Notes: generated from the letters alone by a model not told the origin. A stretch of DNA of 64,000 nucleotides from Halobellus clavatus (GCF_900107195.1 NZ_FNPB01000002.1:310001-374000); one strand, 5' to 3'; counted from the stretch's first letter, positions 1 through 8,412 are shown. Numbers and translations are program-made.

Positions 1-1
1 C

Positions 2-85
2 GAGACTGAGGGCACGGCTCACGAGGCGATCGTCGAGGCCAAAGAGAAGATCTCGACGTTCCGTGAGGGCGTCGAGGGCGTCTGA
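2..85 (+). CDS. C-terminal end of an unidentified protein (partial)
   Basis: The window opens inside a gene. Reading from base 2 there are 27 codons and a TGA at 83-85. The visible tail is helical and charged (it contains HEAIVEAKEKI) and ends in ...EGVEGV. Codon use is typical of the neighbours, with G or C in most third positions, which supports a real gene. Too little is present to name the family. Confidence 0.6.
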   Translation, partial: ETEGTAHEAIVEAKEKISTFREGVEGV

Positions 86-213
86 GTTCGTCCGCGTCCG
101 GCCGCTCCCTGTCGAGACTCAGCGCGCAGACGCCGCCCCGGCGTTTCGGCTGGAGATTGTGATACGTTCACAGGGACTTCCCGCGGCGCTCGGCCGCCGG
201 CGGACTCGGCCAC

Positions 214-825
214 TCAACAGACGTTCTTCGGTTTGATGCCCATCGACTGCAACGTCTCGACGTAGTCGTCGTAGGCGGCCTCGATCACCGCGTCGCCGGC
301 GTCGCGGGCGGCGTGCCAGTCGTCGTCCTCGCCGGTCGCATCCAGCACCTCCACGACTTGATCGCGCTCGGCCTCCAGCGCCGAGCGGAGTCCGCGGAAG
401 TCCTCGGCGGCCATCGGATCCGCGTCGCCGACGAAGAAGCCCACCATCTGCCCGACGTACTCGAGCGACACCAGATACCGGCCGAGCAGTCCTCCGGGTC
501 GGGCCGACGTCGACTCCAGTCCGGCGAGGCTGTCGTACAGGTCCGGGGACGCCCCGAGCGACGGATCGTCGCTCACGTCGTCGGCGTGTGTCCGGGCCGC
601 CGCCGCGAGGTCCTCGTAGAGCGACGCCGCGTCGCCGTCGGCGTCTTCGATCCAGTCTTCGAGGACCGACGCGAGCGCCAGCGCGTCGGTCGCGGCCGCG
701 GCGCGGACGCTGTCGCCGTCCATCTCGCCCGCGGTGAGCGCGTACATCGCCTTCGAGGAACCCAGCCTGGAGAAGGCCGTCTCGTGATCGTCGCGCAGTT
801 CGGCTTCGAGATCGGTCCCGTCCAT
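214..825 (-). CDS. ferritin/rubrerythrin-fold haloarchaeal protein
   Basis: 203 residues, mostly alanine-rich helices. The N-terminus (MDGTDLEAELRDDHETAFSR) and the C-terminal YVETLQSMGIKPKNVC match, from memory, a haloarchaeal family usually annotated as rubrerythrin-like or, less convincingly, as a transcription antitermination protein. In this copy the usual paired E and ExxH metal ligands are hard to find: the first helix pair reads AAAATDALALAS and the second AAAARTHADD. Any di-iron site is therefore probably degenerate. The ATG at 825 was chosen because upstream in-frame codons encode non-haloarchaeal-looking sequence. It stands alone and diverges from the next gene. The exact role is unknown. 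Confidence 0.75.
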   Translation of the reverse strand: MDGTDLEAELRDDHETAFSRLGSSKAMYALTAGEMDGDSVRAAAATDALALASVLEDWIEDADGDAASLYEDLAAAARTHADDVSDDPSLGASPDLYDSLAGLESTSARPGGLLGRYLVSLEYVGQMVGFFVGDADPMAAEDFRGLRSALEAERDQVVEVLDATGEDDDWHAARDAGDAVIEAAYDDYVETLQSMGIKPKNVC

Positions 826-989
826 ACTCGGACATCGCCGGCGATCCGCTTGTAGCCATCGACAGGCGACCGCGGGCGAGTCACCTGTTGGGGTCGACCG
901 AGACCGGCCGTCCCATCGCACGGGCCCTCACCGATCGCCGCTGTCGAGTCGCTATCAACGCTTTTGCCGACGCTGGGCGACCGTCCGGT

Positions 990-1322
990 ATGGTCCCCGA
1001 TCCCGACTCCACCGGTGCCCCCGCTCCGGACGCGACGGATGAACCGCGAGGAAACGATCGCTTGCCGGACGACGTCGACCCCGAGTCCCTGTACGATCTC
1101 GTCTACCGCGCGACCCGCGATGCGCTCTGGGACGTCCTGGGGACCGCGACGCTCCTCCTGTTTTATCTCCTGCTCGCAGCGATTGCGCTCTCTGTCGCCG
1201 TCGGCGGACTCGGTCCGCTGCTCCGCGGGTCGGCGTCGCCGTCGGCGCTCGGTATCGGGCTCCTCGCGGCCGGCGTCGGACTGTTCGCGCTCTTCCGGGT
1301 GTACCGACTCGCCACGGAGTGA
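990..1322 (+). CDS. small membrane protein of unknown function
   Basis: 110 residues. The N-terminal 45 residues are acidic and soluble, with two proline-rich stretches. Two hydrophobic segments follow, about residues 52-70 (TLLLFYLLLAAIALSVAVGG) and 85-103, so a two-TM membrane protein is likely, with a short basic cytoplasmic tail (RVYRLATE). The ATG at 990 gives a typical haloarchaeal acidic start. It lies about 110 bp before cdc6 on the same strand. I do not recognise the family. Confidence 0.7.
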   Translation: MVPDPDSTGAPAPDATDEPRGNDRLPDDVDPESLYDLVYRATRDALWDVLGTATLLLFYLLLAAIALSVAVGGLGPLLRGSASPSALGIGLLAAGVGLFALFRVYRLATE

Positions 1323-1431
1323 TTCCGGCATCGGATACCGGCCGACCGCGCCGACCCCGGCGGACGCGCCGTTCGCCGCAATACCGGCCCCTGGGGAACG
1401 GTTAAGTAGATTCCTGGCAGTGGTTCAAGCG

Positions 1432-2556
1432 ATGAGGGACGACCCCGAGGAGGGGATGCTCTCGTGGGACGAGACGGTCTTCCGCGACGAACACGTCTTC
1501 GAGATCGACTACGTCCCCGAGACGTTCGAGCACCGCGAGAGCCAGCTCGAGAGTCTGAAGTACGCGCTCCGTCCGGCCGTCCGGGGCTCGCGCCCGCTGA
1601 ACACGATGGTTCGCGGCCCGCCCGGGACCGGCAAGACCACCGCGGTCCAGAAGCTCTTCGGCGAACTCGGTGTGCAAAGCGGCGTCCAGACCGTCCGCGT
1701 GAACTGCCAGGTCGACTCGACGCGGTACGCGGTGTTCTCGCGGATCTTCGAGCACATCTTCGAGTACGAGCCGCCCTCCTCGGGCATCTCGTTCAAGAAA
1801 CTGTTCAGCCAGATCACCGACCGCCTCGTCGAGGAGGACGAGGTCCTCGCGGTCGCGCTCGACGACGTGAACTACCTCTTCTACGAGAACGAGGCGTCGG
1901 ACACGCTTTACTCGCTCCTCAGAGCCCACGAGGCCCACTCGGGGGCCCGCATCGGCGTCCTCGTCGTCTCCTCGGACCTGGCGCTCGACGCCATCGACGA
2001 ACTCGACGGGCGGGTCCAGAGCGTCTTCCGGCCCGAGGAGGTGTACTTCCCGGTCTACGACGTCGACGAGATCGTCGACATCCTCCGCGAGCGGGTCCGG
2101 CGGGGGTTCCACGAGGGCGTCGTCGGCGCGCCTGAACTCGATCGCGTGGCCGAACTCACCGCCGAGAGCGGCGACCTCCGGGTGGGGATCGATCTCCTCC
2201 GCCGCGCCGGCCTCCACGCGGAGATGCGCGCCAGCCGAACCGTCTCGGTCGAGGACGTCGAGGCGGCCTACGAGAAGTCGAAGTACGTCCACCTCTCGCG
2301 GCAACTCCGGGGGCTCTCGGACCGCGAGCGCGACCTCGTTCGCGTCATCGCCGAGCACGACGGCGACCAGGCCGGTGCGGTCTACGACGCCTTCCACGAG
2401 GAGACCGACCTCGGCTACACCCGCTACTCGGAGATCGTGAACAAACTCGATCAACTCGGCGTCGTCGACGCCACCTACGCGGACGTCGAGGGCCGCGGCC
2501 GCTCGCGGTCGCTGTCGCTCGCGTACGAGCCAGAGGCGGTCCTCGAACGGCTGTAG
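1432..2556 (+). CDS. cdc6: Orc1/Cdc6 family replication initiator ATPase
   Basis: 374 residues. AAA+ domain at the N-terminus with Walker A GPPGTGKTT (62-70) and Walker B VALDDVNYLF (141-150), where the usual Asp-Glu is Asp-Asp. The C-terminal third is a winged helix (YTRYSEIVNKLDQLGVVD). Family members bind origin recognition boxes and help load MCM. The ATG at 1432 is about 29 nt after a TATA-like GGTTAAGTAG, which suggests a leaderless transcript. No origin repeats were seen in the 110-bp upstream gap, so this copy may not sit at an origin. The C-terminal winged helix would be the DNA-reading part. Confidence 0.93.
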   Translation: MRDDPEEGMLSWDETVFRDEHVFEIDYVPETFEHRESQLESLKYALRPAVRGSRPLNTMVRGPPGTGKTTAVQKLFGELGVQSGVQTVRVNCQVDSTRYAVFSRIFEHIFEYEPPSSGISFKKLFSQITDRLVEEDEVLAVALDDVNYLFYENEASDTLYSLLRAHEAHSGARIGVLVVSSDLALDAIDELDGRVQSVFRPEEVYFPVYDVDEIVDILRERVRRGFHEGVVGAPELDRVAELTAESGDLRVGIDLLRRAGLHAEMRASRTVSVEDVEAAYEKSKYVHLSRQLRGLSDRERDLVRVIAEHDGDQAGAVYDAFHEETDLGYTRYSEIVNKLDQLGVVDATYADVEGRGRSRSLSLAYEPEAVLERL

Positions 2557-2626
2557 GGACGCGCGGTATCCCCGGCCGAACTGCCGGAGCGGAACTTTTG
2601 TGCGTGCCCGTGCTGACTCGCCGGGT

Positions 2627-3319
2627 ATGAAGACGACCGGCGGCAGCGACGAGCAGAAACGACGCGCAGGCGAACGTGCCGCCGAGGCGGTCGAAGACGG
2701 CGACGTGGTCGGCCTCGGAACCGGGAGCACCGCCGCCTATGCCATCCGCGCGCTCGGTCGGGCAGTCGACGACGGTCTCGACGTGGTGGGGATCCCGACG
2801 TCGTTCGACTCGCGACAGCTGGCACGGGAGGTCGGCGTTCCGGTGCGTTCGCTGGAGGCGATCGAGGGCATCGACCTCGCGATCGACGGCGCGGACCAGT
2901 TCGACTCCCAACTGGCAGCGATCAAAGGCGGTGGTGCCGCTCACGCCCGCGAGAAAGTCGTCGCCGCCGCCGCCGACCGCCTCGTTCTCGTCGTCGACCC
3001 CTCGAAGTCCGCCGCGACGCTCACCCGGTCGGTTCCGCTCGAAGTCCTGCCCGACGCCCGTCCCGCCGTCGAACGGGACGTCGCCGACCTCGGCGGCGCG
3101 TCGACGCTGCGCCGCGCCGAGCGCAAAGACGGTCCAGTCGTCACCGACAACGGGAACCTCGTTCTCGACTGCGATTTCGGGCCCATCGACGACCCCGGTC
3201 GGCTCGCGTCGTCGCTGGCGTCGGTCCCGGGCGTCGTCGAGCACGGACTGTTCGTCGGGCTCGCCGACGCGGCGTACGTCGGCACCGACGACGGCGTCGA
3301 GGTTCGAACGCGGGACTGA
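2627..3319 (+). CDS. rpiA: ribose-5-phosphate isomerase A
   Basis: 230 residues. Interconverts ribose 5-phosphate and ribulose 5-phosphate. Family motifs are all present: the phosphate loop GLGTGSTA (29-36), the catalytic-site segment AIDGAD (84-89) and IKGGGAAHAREK (98-109), which carries the Lys and Glu of the active site. The usual GADE is GADQ here; that Glu is not one of the catalytic residues. The ATG at 2627 was chosen over a GTG 27 nt upstream because the upstream residues are not conserved-looking and the GTG lies inside the promoter region. Same strand as cdc6, 70 bp downstream. Confidence 0.95.
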   Translation: MKTTGGSDEQKRRAGERAAEAVEDGDVVGLGTGSTAAYAIRALGRAVDDGLDVVGIPTSFDSRQLAREVGVPVRSLEAIEGIDLAIDGADQFDSQLAAIKGGGAAHAREKVVAAAADRLVLVVDPSKSAATLTRSVPLEVLPDARPAVERDVADLGGASTLRRAERKDGPVVTDNGNLVLDCDFGPIDDPGRLASSLASVPGVVEHGLFVGLADAAYVGTDDGVEVRTRD

Positions 3320-3389
3320 CCCCTCACGACGGCGATAGCGTCGGCTCGTCGGCGTGCGGTCGCAAAAAAACGGTGTTAGTGCGCCGGAA

Positions 3390-3557
3390 TTACAGGTCGC
3401 GCGGCTGGACCGTCTTGCGGTCGTTCTCTTCAGCGCGGCGGGCTGCGTCTTCGAGCAGTTCTTCGACTTCGTCGTCGAGCGCGTCGTAGAAGTCAGAAGC
3501 GACGTTCTTCTCCTGGAGCGCTTCCTTGACGGCTGCCTTGACAATAAGGTCTGCCAT
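3390..3557 (-). CDS. DUF1931 mini histone-fold protein
   Basis: 55 residues. The sequence starts MADLIVKAAVKEAL and continues with a long acidic helix (DALDDEVEELLEDAARRAEE). It ends NDRKTVQPRDL, which closely resembles the RKTV...DI end of an archaeal histone fold. From memory this is the haloarchaeal DUF1931 family, a single truncated histone fold that probably dimerises. Whether it binds DNA is unknown; it is acidic. A strong TATA (CTTTTTATATAG on the minus strand, 3590-3580) lies about 28 nt before the ATG, so the transcript is nearly leaderless. A GGAGG at 3568-3564 sits in the same short stretch. Convergent with rpiA. Confidence 0.88.
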   Translation of the reverse strand: MADLIVKAAVKEALQEKNVASDFYDALDDEVEELLEDAARRAEENDRKTVQPRDL

Positions 3558-3816
3558 ACACGTCCTCCTATATCGGCACTATATAAAAAGATTTTCCAAA
3601 TCGCCCGCGTCTCCGTCCGTGGCCGTCGTCTGTGGCGTTTCCTATGGGAATAATTTATATACCCGGGGGCCGCATTGGCAGGACTATCCAAATCACCGCC
3701 GCCAGACGGTTACACCGCCGCGAACCGGGAGTCGTGTCGACTGGTCCGGTCCGAGGGACCGCCCCGCGCTGGCCGCGAAGCGACAGACTCGTCTCTACCG
3801 CCCCCCGAACGGTGCT
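3558..3816 (+). promoter_or_regulatory. divergent promoter region with long leader before larB
   Basis: This 259-bp gap holds the minus-strand TATA of the DUF1931 gene (3580-3590). It also holds a clear plus-strand TATA, TTTATATA at 3654-3661. Transcription from the latter should begin near 3686, leaving a leader of about 130 nt before the larB ATG at 3817. That is unusual here, where most transcripts look leaderless. The leader is GC-rich and contains GGTCCGGTCCGAGGGACC, which can pair with itself. No convincing small ORF begins at the predicted start. Confidence 0.5.
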
Positions 3817-4593
3817 ATGCGCGACGTACTCGACGCAGTCGCCGACGGCGAACTCTCGCCGGCGGCGGCCGAAGCACGGCTCGCAGGCTACGTTACGACC
3901 GGTGCCGGACGGTTCGACGCGGCCCGCGAGTCCCGCCGCGGCGCTCCCGAGGGCATCCTGGCCACTGGCAAGACGCCGGCGGAGGTGGCAGTGCTCGCGA
4001 CGGCCGCCCTCGAATCGACCGGGCGCGCCCTCGTCACCCGTGTGTCCGATACCGACGTCGACGCAGTCGTCGAGGCTGTCGCAGCAGACGTCGACGCCGC
4101 GGTCGAGTGCAATCACGACGAGCGGGCGCGGACGCTCCTCGCACAGACAGCTGATCACGACCCGCCCGAACTCGACGCGACCGTCGGGGTCGTCACCGGC
4201 GGAACGGCCGACGGGGCCGTCGCCGGCGAGGCGACGGCGGTCCTCGACGCGATAGGTGCGACCGTCGAGCGCGTCGACGACGTCGGGGTCGCCCATCTCG
4301 GTCGCGTCCTCGACCACCTCGAACGCCTCCGCGCCGCCGACGTTTTGATCGTCGCTGCGGGGCGGGAGGGCGCGCTCCCGACCGTCGTGGCCGGCCTCGT
4401 CGACACGCCCGTTATCGGCGTCCCGGTCTCCTCCGGCTACGGCCACGGCGGCGACGGCGAGGCGGCGCTCGCGGGGATGCTCCAGTCGTGTACGGTGCTC
4501 TCGGTCGTCAACGTCGACGCGGGGTTCATCGCCGGCACGCAGGCGGGGCTGATCGCCCGCGCCGTCAGCGACGCTCGCTCGGGGGGCGAGTGA
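3817..4593 (+). CDS. larB: LarB-family protein (nickel pincer cofactor biosynthesis, pyridinium-3,5-biscarboxylate mononucleotide synthase)
   Basis: 258 residues. The C-terminal half is the PurE-like carboxylase fold of LarB: VGVVTGGTADG, VERVDDVGVAHLGRV, LIVAAGREGALPTVVAGLV and GVPVSSGYGHGGDGEAAL. The N-terminal 100 residues include the LarB-type GFGRFD-like stretch (here AGRFDAARESRRGAPEGIL). LarB carboxylates and hydrolyses nicotinic acid adenine dinucleotide in the first step to the nickel pincer nucleotide of LarA-type racemases. LarC, LarE and LarA are not in this window, so the pathway is incomplete locally. The ATG at 3817 is preceded by the long leader described separately. Confidence 0.85.
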   Translation: MRDVLDAVADGELSPAAAEARLAGYVTTGAGRFDAARESRRGAPEGILATGKTPAEVAVLATAALESTGRALVTRVSDTDVDAVVEAVAADVDAAVECNHDERARTLLAQTADHDPPELDATVGVVTGGTADGAVAGEATAVLDAIGATVERVDDVGVAHLGRVLDHLERLRAADVLIVAAGREGALPTVVAGLVDTPVIGVPVSSGYGHGGDGEAALAGMLQSCTVLSVVNVDAGFIAGTQAGLIARAVSDARSGGE

Positions 4594-4762
4594 CGCGCCC
4601 GTCGACGGCTCAGTCGGTCTCATCGCCCAAATCGGCGGACAAACGTTCGATTATCGGCCGCTTTTCTGGGCGAATTGGGGGTCCGCGCGCGTGCGCGGGA
4701 AGCCATATATGTGGTACGCTCGTAGAGAAGGTACCGGCAAATGGTGGCTGCCGGAAACACGC

Positions 4763-4912
4763 ATGCCAAGTTGTGACCATTGCGGGTCACACGTCTCCGA
4801 CCGTTTCGCACGCGTGTTCGCCGACGAGCACGGGCGACTGCTCGCCTGTCCCAACTGCTCGGCGAACGCGGGAATCGCGGAGGTCGCACGACAGCGGACC
4901 CGCACAGCGTGA
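4763..4912 (+). CDS. small Cys4 zinc-ribbon protein (DUF7563-like)
   Basis: 49 residues with two CxxC knuckles, CDHC at residues 4-7 and CPNC at 29-32, the layout of a zinc ribbon. A short stretch between them (RVFADEHGRLLA) would form the beta hairpin. The size and pattern match a group of haloarchaeal zinc-finger mini-proteins, from memory DUF7563. The ATG at 4763 directly precedes the first knuckle. It sits alone between larB and a structured non-coding segment. The function is unknown; nucleic-acid or protein binding is plausible. Confidence 0.75.
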   Translation: MPSCDHCGSHVSDRFARVFADEHGRLLACPNCSANAGIAEVARQRTRTA

Positions 4913-4916
4913 CCAC

Positions 4917-5047
4917 TGAAGCGGATCTAGACCACCACGCGAAGCCGTGTTCCGATGTTTGAGGTCGGGCGGGTGAACCGCCGTCCGACCGCTTCAATTC
5001 CACAGCCACGAGAGCGGCCGCACTGGTCGTTCGAGCGCGGCCGTCTC
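4917..5047 (+). other. structured intergenic segment (two predicted stem-loops)
   Basis: The 209-bp gap before surE contains two strong inverted repeats. Element 1: TGAAGCGG (4917-4924) pairs with CCGCTTCA (4989-4996), enclosing an inner hairpin TCGGGCGG/CCGC..CCGA (4965-4972 with 4978-4981 and 4985-4988) and a weaker CACG/CGTG hairpin (4936-4939/4946-4949). Element 2: GAGA-CGGCCGC (5010-5021) pairs with GCGGCCG-TCTC (5037-5047). This could be a small RNA, a surE leader or a terminator for the zinc-ribbon gene. No T-tract follows. Chance pairing is easier in GC-rich DNA, so confidence is low. Confidence 0.3.
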
Positions 5048-5121
5048 GACGCCCCGGCAGGACCCGCACCGACTGCCCGAGACCGGAAGGGCTACCTGAA
5101 CTCTCGGCGAACCGTTGCGCT

Positions 5122-6018
5122 ATGAGCGACCCTCTGTCTCCGACGATTCTCTTGACCAACGACGACGGCATCGACGCGCCGGGGCTCGCGACGCTCCGTA
5201 CCGAACTCACCGCGCTCGGTGACGTCACGGTCGTCGCGCCCGCCGCGAACCAGAGCGGTGTCGGCCGCACGCGGAGCCACGCGGCGGTCATCCGTGACCA
5301 CCCCTGGGGGCACGCGCTCGCGGGAACCCCGGCGGACTGCGTCGCGTACGGACTCCGCGGGCTGGACACCGAGTTCGACGTCGTCGTCTCCGGGGTGAAC
5401 AACGGCCCCAACGCGGGCAACTACGTCGTCGGCCGCTCTGGCACGGTCGGGGCGGGCATCGAGGCGGCGTTCCTCGGCACGCCGGCGCTCGCCATCTCGG
5501 GGTATCACTCGACCGATTTCTTCCTCTCGCCGCCCGAGGAGTACGACTTCGCCCGTCCCGCGCGGATCGCCCGACGGCTCGTCGCCCGCGCGCTCGACGC
5601 CGGCGTCTACGACGACGTCGACCTCCTCAACGTCAACGCGCCCGTCGACGCCTCCTCCCCGCCGGTGATCCTCACCGAACCGTATCACGACTACGAGCAG
5701 GACGTCGAAGAGGTCGGCCCCGACGGCGTCGGCGACGATGGCGCGCTCGCTGCGGACATGGAACTCGACGGCGTCGGCCCCGAGGATCTCGGACCCGACG
5801 ATCGCATCGTCCGGTTGAAAGACCAGACGTGGCCCGGCGTCGTCGGCTGGGAGAGTCCCTTCCCGCCGACGGACGAACACCGCGATCGCTATCCGGTCGG
5901 GACGGACCGTCGCGCGATGGTCGACGCCGCGGTCAGCGTCTCGCCGCTCGCCGTGACTCACGCGTCGCCCGACAGCGCGGCGCTCGCTGACGTCGTCGAG
6001 ACCATCAGCGTCGAGTGA
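5122..6018 (+). CDS. surE: 5'/3'-nucleotidase SurE
   Basis: 298 residues. The N-terminal active site [11 protein letters not shown] (11-21) supplies the two metal-binding aspartates. NQSGVG and the [10 protein letters not shown] loop complete the SurE metal site. SurE removes the phosphate from nucleoside monophosphates. The protein is about 40 residues longer than bacterial SurE. The extra length is an acidic insert ([20 protein letters not shown]) near residues 195-220, typical of salt adaptation. Fourteen bp separate its stop from the GIY-YIG gene, suggesting a two-gene operon. Confidence 0.93.
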   Translation: MSDPLSPTILLTNDDGIDAPGLATLRTELTALGDVTVVAPAANQSGVGRTRSHAAVIRDHPWGHALAGTPADCVAYGLRGLDTEFDVVVSGVNNGPNAGNYVVGRSGTVGAGIEAAFLGTPALAISGYHSTDFFLSPPEEYDFARPARIARRLVARALDAGVYDDVDLLNVNAPVDASSPPVILTEPYHDYEQDVEEVGPDGVGDDGALAADMELDGVGPEDLGPDDRIVRLKDQTWPGVVGWESPFPPTDEHRDRYPVGTDRRAMVDAAVSVSPLAVTHASPDSAALADVVETISVE

Positions 6019-6032
6019 CCCGGAGGACCGCG

Positions 6033-6284
6033 ATGGGTGACGCTCACTTCGTCTACGTGCTCGAGTGCGCCGACGGCACGTTCTACACCGGCTACACCAC
6101 CGACGTCGAGCGGCGCGTCGACGAGCACAACGCCGGCGAGGGCGCGAAGTACACCCGCGGCCGGACGCCCGTCGAACTCGTTCACGTCGAGTCGTTCGAC
6201 TCGAAATCGGCGGCGATGTCCCGCGAGTACGAAATCAAGCAACACTCCCGCGCGACCAAAGAGCGACTCGTCGGCCGGGAGTGA
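6033..6284 (+). CDS. GIY-YIG nuclease-fold protein (UPF0213/YhbQ type)
   Basis: 83 residues, a single GIY-YIG domain: FVYVLEC (first beta strand, VYV in place of GIY), then [17 protein letters not shown] with the catalytic-type Arg, and YEIKQ with the catalytic-type Glu. The standalone short form is usually of unknown function. Start: the ATG at 6033 sits 4-12 nt after a GGAGGA (6022-6027), a good Shine-Dalgarno, and fits reinitiation after surE, which stops 14 bp upstream. An earlier in-frame GTG overlaps the surE stop and is less likely. Confidence 0.88.
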   Translation: MGDAHFVYVLECADGTFYTGYTTDVERRVDEHNAGEGAKYTRGRTPVELVHVESFDSKSAAMSREYEIKQHSRATKERLVGRE

Positions 6285-6404
6285 CCGCTTCGCCTCGGAG
6301 ACAACCGAATACGTCTGTTCGTCGCCGATTCGTCGCTGACTCGTCAGGGCTCCCGGGCGGTTCCACACGGCTTGGGGTCTCACCTCGGGATTTTACGCCG
6401 CTCC

Positions 6405-6944
6405 TCACGCCTCGGGGTGCAACCGCCGCGCCTCCGCGACGACGGCTTCGCTCAGTTCTCCGAGTCGGCGTCGGATGCCGTCGTCGGTGAGCCTGTCGCC
6501 GTCGTACTTACTCGACGCGTTCCGGACGCCGACCTGTTCGGGCACCGTGTGGCCGTAGACGCCGCGGACTGTACTCCGGAGGTGGTCCAGGGTCGGGCCG
6601 TAGGAACCGCCGCCAGCGGTGACGACGAGCCCGACGGCGGTGTCCCGGTAGTCGTCCTTCGAGCAGTAGTCGTGGAAGTTTCGGAACGTCGAGGAGTACG
6701 AGCCGTGGTAGACGGGCGATCCGATCAGGACCGCCTCCGCCTCCCGGACCCGTGTCCGGAGGGCCGCGGAGTCGCCCTGCTCGTCCCTGCCGGGGTGATA
6801 CAGCGGCAAGTCGACCGCGCTGAGGTCGAGGAGATCGGTCTCGACGCCCGGTTCGGCGGCGACGGCGTCGAGGGCGACCTGGAGGGACTTGCGGGTGTAG
6901 CTCCGTTCGCGGCGGCTTCCGTTGACGGCGACGACGGTGAGCAT
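6405..6944 (-). CDS. NADPH-dependent FMN reductase family protein
   Basis: 179 residues with a flavodoxin-like fold. The N-terminal phosphate-binding stretch is VVAVNGSRRERSYTRKSL (4-21). The second motif, LIGSPVYHGSYSSTFRNFHDY (about 73-93), is the family G-S-P-x-Y-x-G-x-x flavin loop. TAGGGSYGPTLDHLRS follows, matching the third FMN-contacting loop. It probably reduces FMN, quinones or similar electron acceptors; the substrate cannot be read from sequence. It diverges from the downstream phosphohexomutase gene, with a 78-bp shared promoter gap. Confidence 0.88.
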   Translation of the reverse strand: MLTVVAVNGSRRERSYTRKSLQVALDAVAAEPGVETDLLDLSAVDLPLYHPGRDEQGDSAALRTRVREAEAVLIGSPVYHGSYSSTFRNFHDYCSKDDYRDTAVGLVVTAGGGSYGPTLDHLRSTVRGVYGHTVPEQVGVRNASSKYDGDRLTDDGIRRRLGELSEAVVAEARRLHPEA

Positions 6945-7022
6945 TGTGCGTATTCACCTCCCGAGGGCGAAAAGCACGACGCCGCGCCGCACCTTTTTGT
7001 TCGATGACGAACACCCAGCGGT

Positions 7023-8396
7023 ATGGACGCGATCTCTTTCGGCACGGACGGGTGGCGCGCGACGCTCGACGTTTTCACCGACGACCGGGTGCGGGTCGTC
7101 GGGCAGGCGGTGGCGGACTACCTCCGCGACGAGGGCCACGACGCGCCCGTACTCGTCGGTTACGACGCGCGCCCCAGTTCCGAGGGGTTTGCCGATTCGC
7201 TGGCGGACGTTCTCACGGGGAACGGATTCGACGTCCTCCTCCCTCAGCGCGACTGCCCCACCCCGCTCGTGGCGCACGCGATCGTCGATCGCGGACTCGC
7301 CGGCGCGCTGATGATCACGGCGTCGCACAACCCGGCGGAGTACAACGGCGTGAAGTTCATCCCGGCCGACGGCGCGCCAGCGCTCCCCGAGGTGACCGAC
7401 GCCGTCGCGGACCGGCTCGCCGAACCCGAGCGGCTCTCGCAGGCCGAACGCGGCACCGTCCGGCGGGTCGACCTCGTGACGCCACACGCGGAACACGTCC
7501 GCGAGTTGATCGACGCGGACCTCTCGGGGCTGACAGTGGTCCACGACGCGATGCACGGATCCGGCCGAGGCGTCACCGACGACCTGCTCCGCTCGGCGGG
7601 CGCGGACGTGGTGTGCATCCGCGACGACCGCGATCCCGAGTTCGGCGGGACGCCGCCGGAACCCAGCGGCGAGAACCTCGGACCGCTAGTCAGCGCCGTC
7701 GACAGGCACGACGCCGACCTGGGCGTCGCCAACGACGGCGACTCCGACCGCGTCGCGTTCGTCACGCCCGAGCGCGGGCACCTCGACGAGAACCTCTTCT
7801 TCGCGGCGGCCTACGACTACCTCCTCGAATCCGACTCGGGGCCCGCGATCCGAACCGTCTCGACGACGTTCCTGATCGACCGGATCGCCGAGGCCCACGG
7901 CGAGGAGGTCTTCGAGACGGCGGTCGGCTTCAAGTGGGTCGCCGAGGGGATGGCCGAACACGACGCCCTGATCGGCGGCGAGGAGTCAGGCGGGTTCTCG
8001 ATCCGCGGACACGTCCGCGAGAAGGACGGCGTTCTGATGGGACTCCTCGGCGCGGCCGCGGCGGCCGCCGAACCGATGGACGAGCGGGTCGACCGGCTGC
8101 TCGAAGCCCACGGAGACATCGTCGCGGACAAGATCAGCCTCGAGTGCCCCGCCTCCGAGAAGGAACGCGTCATCGAGGAGCTCGACGGCGCGCTCCCGGA
8201 TCAGATCGCCGATCGTGAAATCGCCGAGATCGTCACGCTCGACGGATTCAAGCTGCTCTTAGAGGACGGCTCGTGGCTCCTCGTTCGCCCCTCCGGCACC
8301 GAACCGGCGATGCGCGTCTACGCCGAGGCCGCGAGTCAGGAGCGGGCCGACGCACTGCTCTCGGCCGGTCGAGACCTCGTCGCCCCGCTGATCTGA
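7023..8396 (+). CDS. phosphoglucomutase/phosphomannomutase family protein
   Basis: 457 residues covering all four domains of the alpha-D-phosphohexomutase superfamily. Catalytic serine loop TASHNP with Ser101, metal-binding loop DGDSDR (238-243), sugar-binding loop GGEESGG (318-324) and C-terminal phosphate loop RPSGTEP (422-428). The enzyme moves phosphate between the 1- and 6-positions of a hexose or hexosamine. The substrate cannot be decided from motifs alone. The ATG at 7023 is preceded by a TTTTTG stretch at 6992-6997, a possible TATA element, about 28 nt upstream. Confidence 0.92.
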   Translation: MDAISFGTDGWRATLDVFTDDRVRVVGQAVADYLRDEGHDAPVLVGYDARPSSEGFADSLADVLTGNGFDVLLPQRDCPTPLVAHAIVDRGLAGALMITASHNPAEYNGVKFIPADGAPALPEVTDAVADRLAEPERLSQAERGTVRRVDLVTPHAEHVRELIDADLSGLTVVHDAMHGSGRGVTDDLLRSAGADVVCIRDDRDPEFGGTPPEPSGENLGPLVSAVDRHDADLGVANDGDSDRVAFVTPERGHLDENLFFAAAYDYLLESDSGPAIRTVSTTFLIDRIAEAHGEEVFETAVGFKWVAEGMAEHDALIGGEESGGFSIRGHVREKDGVLMGLLGAAAAAAEPMDERVDRLLEAHGDIVADKISLECPASEKERVIEELDGALPDQIADREIAEIVTLDGFKLLLEDGSWLLVRPSGTEPAMRVYAEAASQERADALLSAGRDLVAPLI

Positions 8397-8412
8397 GCCG
8401 CCGGCTCCCGGT

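Noticed and set aside
1323-1431. Possible replication origin next to cdc6.
   Set aside because: No inverted ORB-like repeats or AT-rich unwinding region are visible in the flanks of cdc6.
3290-3325. Sequence GGTTCGAACGCGG resembling a tRNA T-arm.
   Set aside because: It encodes the C-terminus of rpiA, and no acceptor, D or anticodon stems can be built around it.
4917-4996. Structured element considered as a tRNA.
   Set aside because: It has no anticodon-type arm or T-loop and the outer stem is followed by no CCA-like end; the cloverleaf cannot be formed.
5002-5004. ACA triplet taken as evidence for an H/ACA guide RNA.
   Set aside because: No K-turn or convincing guide pocket complementary to the rRNA regions I could recall was found, so this is kept only as one possibility.
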